Assembly: GCA_016195985.1 (NCBI GenBank)
Contig: JACPYP010000011.1
Coordinates: 1-64,000, forward strand
Length of the DNA stretch: 64,000 nucleotides
Origin: Acidobacteriota bacterium
Lineage (GTDB): Bacteria > Acidobacteriota > Holophagae > Holophagales > Holophagaceae
Direction of reading: 5' to 3'
The notes beneath the pieces were generated by a model, which was given only the letters and a program-made list of their open reading frames with translations, had not been told where the DNA came from and did no database searches. Of this stretch, positions 33,392 to 41,551 are shown one piece after another (positions within the stretch are counted from its first letter, which is position 1; each line of letters opens with the position of its first letter). Position numbers and translations under genes: made by a program.

Positions 33392-34990
33392 TCAGAATGT
33401 GCTCCCCCCCAGACGCTCCCGCAGTTTGCGCCGGAGGTTCAGGGCAAACAGGTTCAGGACCACCACCACCAGCAGCAGCAGGAAGGAGGCCATGAAGACC
33501 ATGGGCTTGGCGGCCTCGGAGTTCGGGCTCTGGAAGCCCACGTCGTAGATGTGGAAGCCCAGGTGCATGAACTTGCGGTCCAGGTGAAAGAAGGGGAAGG
33601 TGCCGTCCAGGGGCATGGCCGGGGCCAGCTTCACCACGCCCGTGAGCATCAGGGGGGCCACTTCGCCCGCGCCCCGGGCGATGGCCAGGATGAGGCCCGT
33701 GAGGATGCCGGGCGTGGCGCTGGGAAGCACCACATTCCAGAGGGTCTGCCACTTGGTGGCGCCCATGGCCAGGCTGGCCTCGCGCTGGGAGCGCGGCACG
33801 GCGCCCAGCGCCTCTTCCGTGGCCACCACCACCACGGGCACCGTGAGCAGGGCCAGGGTGAGCGAGGCCCAGAGGATACCGCCGGTGCCGAAAGTGGGCG
33901 TGGGCAGGCTGTCCGCGAAGAAGAGCCTGTCGATGCTGCCACCCAGGCCGTAGACGAAAAAGCCCAGCCCGAAGACGCCGAAGACGATGGAGGGCACGCC
34001 CGCCAGGTTGTTCACGGCCACGCGCACGGCCCGCACCAGCCAGCCCTGCTTGGCGTACTCCCGCAGGTAGAGGGCGGTCACCACGCCCAAGGGCACCACC
34101 AGCACGGACATCACCAGCACCATCATCACGGTGCCGAAAATGGCGGGGAAGATGCCGCCCTCGGTGTTGGATTCGCGCGGATCGTCGGCGGCGAACTCCC
34201 AGAGGCGAGAGAGGTAGACGCCCAGCTTGTCGAGGGGGCCCATGGCGTTGGCGGGCACCATGCGCACCACCGCGCCCAGGGGGCATTCCTTGGCCTGGCC
34301 GTCGGCGGTCTGCAGGTTCAGGGTCCAGGCCTTCGCCTCGGTCCGGATCTGCTCCAGGCTGCCCTGAAGCTGGTCGTAGGCGGCCTGCAGGTCCGCGGCC
34401 TTGGCGTCGAGGGCCGCCAGGCCGGCGGCATCGGCTTTGGCCTCCAGCCTTTTCCGGGAAAGGCGGAGCTGTTCGATGCGCCGGTTGAGGTCGCCCACCT
34501 GGCCCTTCTCGATGGACTGGATGTGGCGCCTCAGGCGGCTGGCTTCGGGAAGGCGCTTCAGGGCTTCTTCCAGGGCGGCGGGCCCGGTGGCGACTTCCTG
34601 GCCCTCGTGGCTCAGCGAGGCGATGCGGCCGATGAAGGGGCCGTATTCCAGGCGCTCGACGAGGACGGCGTCCTTCGGGCGCTCCTGGGGGCCTAGACCC
34701 GCGGCAGGCACCCAGCGGAAATCCTGGCCGTAGATGTCGCGGTTGCCCACGCGGAATTGGATCTTTTCCGTCTCCTCGCCGCGGGCGGGCTCGTGAGCGG
34801 TGACTTCGCCCAGCAGCGGGCCATCCGCAGTCTGCACTTGCACCAGGGGGCTGGGCCAGAAGTAGCCCATGCCCTTGGCCACGATGAAACCCACAAGGCT
34901 GACGATCATGGCGAGGCAGAAGGCCAGCAGGGCTCCGGAAAACCACACGAAGATCCCGCCTTGTCGGATGCGGTCGGCCAGACGGCTCAT
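33392..34990 (-). CDS. pstA: Phosphate ABC transporter permease with large insert
   Basis: A protein of 532 residues, much longer than classical PstA (about 300). A first membrane helix (about 15-40) is followed by a soluble region to about 245 that includes a coiled coil ([20 protein letters not shown] and following), then five helices. The permease core has [17 protein letters not shown], the EAA loop [20 protein letters not shown], and [13 protein letters not shown] with the arginine and glutamate typical of PstA/PstC channels. The start overlaps the pstC stop by one base. PstA with this DUF3333-like N-terminal part occurs in other diderms and is probably periplasmic; its role is not known. 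Confidence 0.9.
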   Translation of the reverse strand: MSRLADRIRQGGIFVWFSGALLAFCLAMIVSLVGFIVAKGMGYFWPSPLVQVQTADGPLLGEVTAHEPARGEETEKIQFRVGNRDIYGQDFRWVPAAGLGPQERPKDAVLVERLEYGPFIGRIASLSHEGQEVATGPAALEEALKRLPEASRLRRHIQSIEKGQVGDLNRRIEQLRLSRKRLEAKADAAGLAALDAKAADLQAAYDQLQGSLEQIRTEAKAWTLNLQTADGQAKECPLGAVVRMVPANAMGPLDKLGVYLSRLWEFAADDPRESNTEGGIFPAIFGTVMMVLVMSVLVVPLGVVTALYLREYAKQGWLVRAVRVAVNNLAGVPSIVFGVFGLGFFVYGLGGSIDRLFFADSLPTPTFGTGGILWASLTLALLTVPVVVVATEEALGAVPRSQREASLAMGATKWQTLWNVVLPSATPGILTGLILAIARGAGEVAPLMLTGVVKLAPAMPLDGTFPFFHLDRKFMHLGFHIYDVGFQSPNSEAAKPMVFMASFLLLLVVVVLNLFALNLRRKLRERLGGSTF

Positions 34991-37167
34991 CAGATGGACT
35001 CGTAGCGGCGGCGCAGGCGCTGGCGGACCAGCTCGGCGACGGTGTTGAGGATGAAGGTGAGGACGAAGAGCAGGAAGGCCGCCAGGAACAGCACCCGGTA
35101 GAGGGTTCCGTGCAGCGGAGCTTCCGGCACCTCGACGGCGATGTTGGCGCTGAGGGTGCGCATGCCGTTGAAGGGGCTCCAGTCCAGGATGGGCGTGTTG
35201 CCCGTGGCCATGAGCACGATCATGGTTTCCCCGATGGCGCGCCCCAGGCCCACCATGGTGGCGGAGAAGATGCCAGGGCTGGCGGTGGGGAGCACGATGC
35301 GCCAGGCCGTCTGCCAGGGGCTGGCGCCGCAGGCCAGGCTGGCGGAGGTGAGGGACTTGGGCACGCTGGAAAGCGCGTCTTCGCTGATGGTGAAGATGAT
35401 GGGGATGACGGCGAAGCCCATGGCGAAGCCCACCACCAGGCTGTTGCGCTGGTCGTAGGTGACGCCCATGGCCGTCTGGAGCCAGGTGCGGTAGCTGCCG
35501 CCCATGGCCACCCGCTCCACCCAGGGGCCCGCCAGGCTGGTGAGCCAGACGCCCAGCAGCAGCAGCGGCACCATCCACAGCACCTCCCGTCCGGTGCCGA
35601 AGGCGTTGCGGAAAGGCAGCGGCAGCCTGCCCCAGAGGGGCGCGGCCAGGAGGGCGAGCAGGAGCGCCACGAAGGGGAAGATGAAGACCTCCACAGCCAT
35701 CTTTTCCAGGAGGGGCGCCATTACCAGCCCGGCGAGGAAGCCCAGCACCACGGAGGGCAGGGCCGCCATGATCTCCACGGCGGGCTTGATGGTGTTCTTC
35801 AGGCGTGGCGTGGCGAACTGGGAGGTGTAGAGGGCGCCCAGCACCGCCAGAGGGAAGGCGAAGAGCATGGCGTAGAGGGTGCCTTTGAGGGTGCCGAAGA
35901 CCAGCGGCACCAGGCTGAATTTGGGCTCGAAGTCATCGGTGCCGCCGGTGCTCTGCCAGACGTATTCGGGCTTTTCGTAGCCCTCGTAGTGCGTCTTGCC
36001 CCAGAGGAGTCCGAAGCTCACTTCGGGGTGGGGCGCGTCGAGGCTCCAGACCTTCAGCGCGCCGGTGCTTTCGTTGGCGTGCACGATGAGATCGCCCCGC
36101 GGGGCCAGGGCGGCGGAACCGCGGCCGTCCAGGCGGACCGACATCATGCGGCGCTCTGTGGTCAGGTGATCCACCACGGCTTCGGCGGGGGTCCAGGCGA
36201 GGAAGCGCTTGTCGCGCTGGCTGGGCTGGAAGCCGAGTACGGGCCCGCCCAGGCGGGGGAAGGCGTGGAAGGCCTGCAGCGCGAAAACCTCGTTCACCCG
36301 CACCCGCTGGTAGGCGGCCAGCTTGCCGTTGGCGCCGCCCACCAGGAGGCTGGACTGGCCCAGGGCGAAGCCGAGGGATTCGACGGGTTCGCCGAATTCG
36401 GCCTGGGACGAGACCTGGCCGGCTTCGGGATCAAAGAGGAGAAGGCGCCCTTCGCGGGTGCCGAGGAAGAGGTTCCTGCCATCCGCGCTCCAAGCCGCCG
36501 TCGTGGCATGCAGGGCGGGGTCCAGCGCAAGGGGTTTCCAGGCCATGGGCGCGGGCGCGTCCAGCGGAGCCTCGGACCAGACCAGACCTGCTCCGGCGCG
36601 GGCCACGATGCGGAGGGTGGCGCCGCCGCCCAGGCCGCCCGCCTCCATGACCCGGAAGTGGAGGAGCTCGCTTGGGATCTGGTCCATGGCGAGGCCCCCC
36701 TGCCAGCGGGGCTCCAGAGTCCACTGGGCGGGATCGTTTTCACCGGCGGGTTTGGACCAGTTCAGGCGGGTGAGGAAGAGGCGGCCATCGGCCCCCGTGA
36801 CCAGGGATTCCCCCCGTCCATTCAAAGGGGTGAACGCGCGCCAGGGCAGGGCGGGGCCTTCCGCGGCGGAGGGCACCGGCAGGGCCGTTCCTTCGGGGAA
36901 ACGCAGGGCCTTCAATCCCTCGGCGTGGGACATCAGCACCACCGCCTTCCCGGATTCATCCACCCAGGCTCCGCCCGCCCTGGGCGCCTGGACCGTGGCC
37001 AGGAACTTGGAGTGGGGAGGGATGAAGAGGGGAACGGATTCCTTCATGATGAACAGGAGCATGGCCAGCACGGCGCCGATGATCGTGAGCCCGCCGCCGG
37101 AGATGGCGAAGGCCATGAACCGGTCCATGCGCCGGGCTCGTGCCTGCTTGGAAGGGATGCTGGGCAT
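34990..37167 (-). CDS. pstC: Phosphate ABC transporter permease with beta-propeller-like insert
   Basis: A protein of 725 residues from [20 protein letters not shown]; an in-frame TTG seven codons earlier lacks a ribosome site. TM1 (about 27-50) is followed by about 350 soluble residues with repeated WD/PQQ-like strands ([59 protein letters not shown]), suggesting a periplasmic propeller. The last 300 residues are the channel: [20 protein letters not shown], the EAA loop [20 protein letters not shown] and [16 protein letters not shown]. It forms the transmembrane pore with PstA. The large insert is known from some long diderm PstC proteins but not explained. It lies 89 bases after pstS. Confidence 0.9.
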   Translation of the reverse strand: MPSIPSKQARARRMDRFMAFAISGGGLTIIGAVLAMLLFIMKESVPLFIPPHSKFLATVQAPRAGGAWVDESGKAVVLMSHAEGLKALRFPEGTALPVPSAAEGPALPWRAFTPLNGRGESLVTGADGRLFLTRLNWSKPAGENDPAQWTLEPRWQGGLAMDQIPSELLHFRVMEAGGLGGGATLRIVARAGAGLVWSEAPLDAPAPMAWKPLALDPALHATTAAWSADGRNLFLGTREGRLLLFDPEAGQVSSQAEFGEPVESLGFALGQSSLLVGGANGKLAAYQRVRVNEVFALQAFHAFPRLGGPVLGFQPSQRDKRFLAWTPAEAVVDHLTTERRMMSVRLDGRGSAALAPRGDLIVHANESTGALKVWSLDAPHPEVSFGLLWGKTHYEGYEKPEYVWQSTGGTDDFEPKFSLVPLVFGTLKGTLYAMLFAFPLAVLGALYTSQFATPRLKNTIKPAVEIMAALPSVVLGFLAGLVMAPLLEKMAVEVFIFPFVALLLALLAAPLWGRLPLPFRNAFGTGREVLWMVPLLLLGVWLTSLAGPWVERVAMGGSYRTWLQTAMGVTYDQRNSLVVGFAMGFAVIPIIFTISEDALSSVPKSLTSASLACGASPWQTAWRIVLPTASPGIFSATMVGLGRAIGETMIVLMATGNTPILDWSPFNGMRTLSANIAVEVPEAPLHGTLYRVLFLAAFLLFVLTFILNTVAELVRQRLRRRYESI

Positions 37168-37209
37168 GTCGTCTCTTCGAGGGCTCAAGGGGAAGGGCCT
37201 GCTTCAATG

Positions 37210-37246
37210 CGCGGCCGCGCCGGAGGTCCTCTCCGGCACGGCCGCG
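37210..37246 (-). other. Intercistronic hairpin between pstS and pstC
   Basis: Bases 37210-37225 pair with 37231-37246 in 15 of 16 positions around a five-base loop, starting 11 bases after the pstS stop. No T-run follows. Such hairpins commonly protect the upstream message or attenuate read-through, which would let the binding protein be made in excess over the permeases. Confidence 0.55.
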
Positions 37247-37256
37247 GCATGCGCTT

Positions 37257-38231
37257 CTAGTTCAGCTTGGCGATTTCGTCGGCTTCCATCTTGGCGGTGA
37301 GGGGCAGGAAGCCGTCTTTGACGACGATTTCCTGGCCTTCCTTGCTCAGCACGAACTTGAGGAATTCGCGGGTGAGAGGATCGATGGCCTTCTTGGGATC
37401 CTTGTTGATATAGATGTAGAGGTAGCGGGACAAGGGGTACTTGCCGCTCAGGGCATTGGCGTAGGTGGCCTCGAACACGGCGCCGCCGTTCTTGGCCTCG
37501 TCCGACATGGGCACGGCGCGCACGCCGGAGGTGGCGTAGCCGATGCCGCTGTAGCCGATGGCGTAGCGGTCGGAGCCGACGCTCTGGACCACGGAGGAAG
37601 AGCCGGGCTGCTCCTTCACGGAATCCTTGTAGTCGCCCTTGAAGAGCGCGTGCTCCTTGAAGTAGCCGTAGGTGCCGCTGGCGCTGTTGCGGCCGTAGAG
37701 GCTGATGGGCTTGTTGGCGGCCTCGCCGGTCAGGCCCAGCTCGCCCCAGGTCTTGATGTCCTTGGCGTGGCCGCCCTTCCGGCCCTTGGAGAAGATGGCG
37801 TCCACCTGCTGCATGCTGAGGGACTTGATGGGGTTGTTCTTGTTCACGAACACGGCCAGGGTGTCGATGGCCACGGCCACCTTGGTGGGCTTGTAGCCGA
37901 ACTTCTTCTCAAACTTGTCCGCTTCTTCGCTCTTCATCTCCCGGCTCATGGGGCCCAGCTGGCTGGTGCCTTCGATGAGGGCCGGAGGGGCCGTGGTGGA
38001 GCCCTTGCCCTCCACCTGGATCTTGACATTGGGGTATTTCTTGTTGAAACCCTCGACCCAGTAGGCCATGAGGTTGTTCAGGGTGTCGGAACCGATGGAA
38101 TTCAGGTTGCCGTTGATGCCGGAGACCTTTTTGTAGGTGGAGACCTTGGGGTCCACCTTGACGTTCTGGGCGGTGGCGGTCACTCCCACCAGGGCGGCCA
38201 GCAGAGTCTGGGCCAGGATGCGGATCCTCAT
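37257..38231 (-). CDS. pstS: Phosphate-binding periplasmic protein
   Basis: A protein of 324 residues starting MRIRILAQTLLAALVGVTATA, a signal peptide without a lipobox cysteine, so a soluble periplasmic protein. GGAGG is five bases before the ATG. The phosphate-binding motifs are NSIGSDTLNNLMAYWVEGF (the GSxT loop near residue 50), GTSQLGPMSREMK, VFVNKNNPIKSLSMQQVDAI and the GRNSASGTYGYFKEHAL block, matching the RxxxSGT motif. It delivers phosphate to PstCA. It is the first gene of the pst operon, with Pho-box-like repeats 50-75 bases upstream. Confidence 0.93.
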   Translation of the reverse strand: MRIRILAQTLLAALVGVTATAQNVKVDPKVSTYKKVSGINGNLNSIGSDTLNNLMAYWVEGFNKKYPNVKIQVEGKGSTTAPPALIEGTSQLGPMSREMKSEEADKFEKKFGYKPTKVAVAIDTLAVFVNKNNPIKSLSMQQVDAIFSKGRKGGHAKDIKTWGELGLTGEAANKPISLYGRNSASGTYGYFKEHALFKGDYKDSVKEQPGSSSVVQSVGSDRYAIGYSGIGYATSGVRAVPMSDEAKNGGAVFEATYANALSGKYPLSRYLYIYINKDPKKAIDPLTREFLKFVLSKEGQEIVVKDGFLPLTAKMEADEIAKLN

Positions 38232-38280
38232 GGATACCTCCTTCATGCCTCTGATGCTGAGACCCGGAGGTGAATGCCCT

Positions 38281-38306
38281 TGTGATGGACTGTGACATCG
38301 TTGTAA
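38281..38306 (-). promoter_or_regulatory. Pho-box-like direct repeats upstream of pstS
   Basis: On the minus strand TTACA, TCACA and TCACA follow one another at 11 and 10 bases, on one face of the helix (plus-strand TGTGA at 38281, TGTGA at 38291, TGTAA at 38302). PhoB/PhoP sites are direct repeats with this period, and the 50-75 base distance to the pstS ATG fits a -35 position. I see no obvious -10 box. The rest of the 323-base gap to the RNase gene (38307-38554) holds nothing else I can support apart from the RNase ribosome binding site AGGAG at 38545-38549. Confidence 0.5.
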
Positions 38307-38554
38307 CTTCCCCGCCGATCGAGCTTGCTCTTCCGCCAATAAGTGGGTTTAATGCTTGGAGATCCTGCGGGTCGATCGAGGCAACGCCCGTTCCCGGGGA
38401 TCACGACCATTCCGATTTTCACTGCGGGTGGCCGAAGCCAGGGCAGGGCCCCCTTCGGTTTCCCACCTCCCATCCCCAAGCCATCCAACCCCAGGGCCGA
38501 AGAGCCTGCCGGGCGTAAGCCGCAGCCAGGACCTGGGCCCCGAGAGGAGCCTCC

Positions 38555-40819
38555 TTGAATTCCAAGAAGACCATGCTGATCAACGCCACCGATCCTGAAG
38601 AGATCCGGGTGGCCACCTTGATTGACGGGGTGCTGTTCGACTACGACGTCGAATTCCTGCACAACGAGAAGATCAAGGGCAATTTGTACAAGGCCAGGGT
38701 GGTCCGGGTGGACACCAGCCTTCAGGCCGCCTTCGTCCATTTCGGAGGCCAGAAGAACGGTTTCCTCCCCCTGGGCGAGCTGCCCCGGGACCTGAGCGGT
38801 GACGGCCGCCGGGCCCGCATCCAGGACGTGCTCCAGCGGGACCAGGAGATCCTGGTGCAGGCCGTGCGCGAGGAGCTGGGCAGCAAGGGGGCCATGATGA
38901 CCGGCCAGGTGAGCCTGGCGGGCCGCTACCTGGTGATCACCCCCGGCAATCCCGTCAACGGCATCAGCCGGAAGATCGAAGCCACCGAGGAACGGCGCCA
39001 CTTCAAGCAGCTCATCGACACCCTAGACATTCCCGAGGACATCGGCGTCATCGTGAGGACCGCCAGCTTGGGGGTGACCAAGGAGGATTTCGAGCGCGAC
39101 CTCGAGTACCTGCTGGACACCTACAAGGAAGTGCTCAACCGGTACAAGCACCGGCACGGCGTGGGCCTGGTGTGGCAGGAGGATGACGTCGTCACCCGCA
39201 CCCTGCGCGACACTTTCAGCGCCGATGTCGAGGAAGTGCAGATCGACGACCTGGACACCTTCCACGCTGCCCAGTCCTTCTTCAGGCGCACCATGCCCCA
39301 GCACCTGGACGTGCTGAAGCACTACACGGGCAAGAAGCCCCTCTTCTCCCGCCACCAGCTGGAGGAGCAGATCGATCGCGTCTACGGCCGCAAGGTCGGC
39401 CTGCCCAGCGGCGGCGCCCTGGTGCTGGACCAGACCGAGGCCCTGGTGGCCATCGACGTGAACAGCGGCAAGACATCCGGCGACGGTGTGGAGGACATGG
39501 CCTTCAAGACCAACATGGAAGCCGCGGAAGAGGTGGCCCGCCAGCTGCGCCTGCGCGACCTCGCGGGCCTCATCGCCATCGACTTCATCGACATGAAGCG
39601 CGACACCCACATCCGCGCCGTCCAGGACCGCCTGGTGGACTGCCTCAAGGCCGACAAGGCCCGCATGGAGGTGGGGAAGATCAACCGCTTCGGCGTGCTG
39701 GTGATGACCCGCCAGCGCATCCGTCCCAGCCTGCAGCACGTGAACCACGAGACCTGTCCGGCATGCGCGGGCACTGGCAAGGTGAAGACCATCGAGGCCA
39801 TGGCCCTTTCCGTGGTGCGCAAGCTGCACGGCATCCTGGCCAAGGGCGGCATCGGCGAGATCCGCGTGAAGCTGGCCCCGGCCATCGCCACCGCGGTCCT
39901 CAACCAGAAGCGCCGCGAACTGGCCCAGATGGAAGAGGAGAGCGAGGCGAAGATCTCGATCCAGGCCGACTGGTCCATGAGCTACGGAGAGATGTCCGCC
40001 GAGATCGAGCGCAGCGAAGAGGCTCCCGCCGAGAAACCGGCTCCGAAGCCCCACCGCGAGAAGGGCGCCCCGGAGGATGAGACCGTGGTGCTGGGCGGCG
40101 ACAGCCCCATCTCCTTCGACAAGGCCTTGGGTGTGCACGGCGAAGGCCCGAAGGAGGTCAAGAAGGAAGCCTTCAAGTACGACCGCCGCGACCTCCAGCG
40201 GGCGGCCCTCGACGAGCGGGAGCGCCTCCGCGCCCTCTTCGAGAGCGCGAAACCCGAAGATGAAGAAGTCGAAGACGGCGCCGAGGAGGGCGGCGAGGAT
40301 GCCAAGGGCGATGGTGCCAAGCGCAAGCGCCGCCGCCGCCGCCGCAAGGGCGGAGCGGACCGCGGCGCCGAAACCCAGATCCAGGCCGGGAGCCCGGAAA
40401 CGCGCCCCGAGCCGGCTCCCCGCGCCTTCGAGCCCCAGCCTGAGCCTCCCAAGGCCACCCCGGACCTGGTCGCCAGCCTGCTCACGCCCAATCCCCGGCC
40501 CAGGTTCGGCCAGGCCCCGGCCGCCCCTGCGCCCGCTTCAGTTGCCGTTCCGGCCGCGGAAGAGGCCCCCAAGCCCAAGCGGACCCCCCGGGCCAAGGTA
40601 GCCTCCACGGTGGCTTCCACGGCCGAGGCCGCTCCGGCGCCGCAGGCGGAGCCCGTAGCCGAGGCGCCCATGGTGGAGGCTCCCGGGAAGAAGAAGGCCG
40701 CGCCCAAGGCCAAGGCCCCCAAGGCTCCCGCCGCGAAGAAGGCCAAGACGGAGAAGCCCGCCTCCGAGGAGGCCCCGAAACCAAAGGCCACCCGGGCGAA
40801 GAAGGCGAAGGCCGAGTAG
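38555..40819 (+). CDS. Ribonuclease E/G family endoribonuclease
   Basis: A protein of 754 residues. The start is a TTG (MNSKKTMLINATDPEE) because AGGAG lies five bases before it; the next ATG is too far away. Order: S1 RNA-binding domain (about 35-125), RNase H-like and 5'-sensor parts, then the catalytic aspartates in ALVAIDVNSGKTSG (near 305) and LIAIDFIDMK (near 345), and the zinc link CPACAGTGKV (near 405). The last 250 residues are a low-complexity tail rich in K, A, P and E with a basic RRRRRRKG patch, likely a scaffold or RNA/membrane contact. It cuts single-stranded RNA in mRNA decay and rRNA/tRNA maturation. The short core resembles RNase G, the tail RNase E. Confidence 0.92.
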   Translation: MNSKKTMLINATDPEEIRVATLIDGVLFDYDVEFLHNEKIKGNLYKARVVRVDTSLQAAFVHFGGQKNGFLPLGELPRDLSGDGRRARIQDVLQRDQEILVQAVREELGSKGAMMTGQVSLAGRYLVITPGNPVNGISRKIEATEERRHFKQLIDTLDIPEDIGVIVRTASLGVTKEDFERDLEYLLDTYKEVLNRYKHRHGVGLVWQEDDVVTRTLRDTFSADVEEVQIDDLDTFHAAQSFFRRTMPQHLDVLKHYTGKKPLFSRHQLEEQIDRVYGRKVGLPSGGALVLDQTEALVAIDVNSGKTSGDGVEDMAFKTNMEAAEEVARQLRLRDLAGLIAIDFIDMKRDTHIRAVQDRLVDCLKADKARMEVGKINRFGVLVMTRQRIRPSLQHVNHETCPACAGTGKVKTIEAMALSVVRKLHGILAKGGIGEIRVKLAPAIATAVLNQKRRELAQMEEESEAKISIQADWSMSYGEMSAEIERSEEAPAEKPAPKPHREKGAPEDETVVLGGDSPISFDKALGVHGEGPKEVKKEAFKYDRRDLQRAALDERERLRALFESAKPEDEEVEDGAEEGGEDAKGDGAKRKRRRRRRKGGADRGAETQIQAGSPETRPEPAPRAFEPQPEPPKATPDLVASLLTPNPRPRFGQAPAAPAPASVAVPAAEEAPKPKRTPRAKVASTVASTAEAAPAPQAEPVAEAPMVEAPGKKKAAPKAKAPKAPAAKKAKTEKPASEEAPKPKATRAKKAKAE

Positions 40820-40825
40820 CCTCCC

Positions 40826-41548
40826 ATGTCCCTCTACTGGCTGGCTCCGCTCGCGTCCCTGGCCACCCTCCTGGGTGGTTGGGGCGTGGTGCGTTTTCTT
40901 CAGGGGCGGGCGCAGTTCATGCGCCTGCTCTCGGGCGTGGCGGCAGGCTACCTGCTGTCGGTCACCCTGGTCCGCGTCATTCCCGAATGCCTGGAAGCCA
41001 AGGGCGGGGAGGCCAATGCCCTCTGGGTGCTGGGCGGCTACCTGCTGGTGCATGTCATGGAACACGGCATCACCCTGCATTTCCATTACGGTGAGGAAAC
41101 CCACACCGACGGTTCTCCGCTCAGCGGCGTGCTGGCCCTCGTGGGCCTGTCGCTGCATAGCCTCATGGACGGCGTGGCCATTGCCGCGGCGCTGGCCACC
41201 CACAGCAATCTGGGGCCCCTGGTGCTGCTGGGCATCCTCTTCCACCGCATTCCTGAGGGCGGCACCATCGCCTCCATCTTCCTGGTGAGGGGATTCGGCA
41301 ACCGCGGCGCCCTCATGGCCGCTGGCACCTTGGCCCTGGCGGCTCTGCTGGGCTCGGCGGGACAATCCCTGCTCAACCTTCCCACAGGCCCCATCCTGGG
41401 TCTCACGGCCGGGCTGGCCCTCTACGTGGCCAGCTCCGATCTGCTGCCCGAGGTGCAGAAGGTCTCCGGTTTCCGCAGCACCGCCGCCCTGCTTTCCGGG
41501 GTGGGGATCTTCCTGATCAGCGCGCGGCTGCTGCCGCATCATCACTGA
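40826..41548 (+). CDS. ZIP-family divalent metal transporter
   Basis: A protein of 240 residues with about seven membrane helices. The metal-site motifs lie in helices 4 and 5: HSLMDGVAIAAAL and LFHRIPEGGTIASIF, the HxxxDG and HxxPEG signatures of ZIP transporters. A histidine-rich loop (HGITLHFHYGEETH) between helices 3 and 4 can bind metal. It imports zinc or another divalent ion across the inner membrane. The ATG comes six bases after the RNase stop and three bases separate its stop from lptD, so the three form one transcript. The metal cannot be predicted from the sequence. Confidence 0.87.
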   Translation: MSLYWLAPLASLATLLGGWGVVRFLQGRAQFMRLLSGVAAGYLLSVTLVRVIPECLEAKGGEANALWVLGGYLLVHVMEHGITLHFHYGEETHTDGSPLSGVLALVGLSLHSLMDGVAIAAALATHSNLGPLVLLGILFHRIPEGGTIASIFLVRGFGNRGALMAAGTLALAALLGSAGQSLLNLPTGPILGLTAGLALYVASSDLLPEVQKVSGFRSTAALLSGVGIFLISARLLPHHH

Positions 41549-41551
41549 GCC

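Noticed and set aside
33369-34946. Upstream extension of the pstB frame through pstA
   Set aside because: The frame is open by chance behind pstA; the protein-like part begins only at the ATG near 33368-33389.
35110-37260. Plus-strand open frame of about 700 codons opposite pstC
   Set aside because: Antisense shadow of pstC; the reading is dominated by G, E, H and Q and has no recognisable motif.
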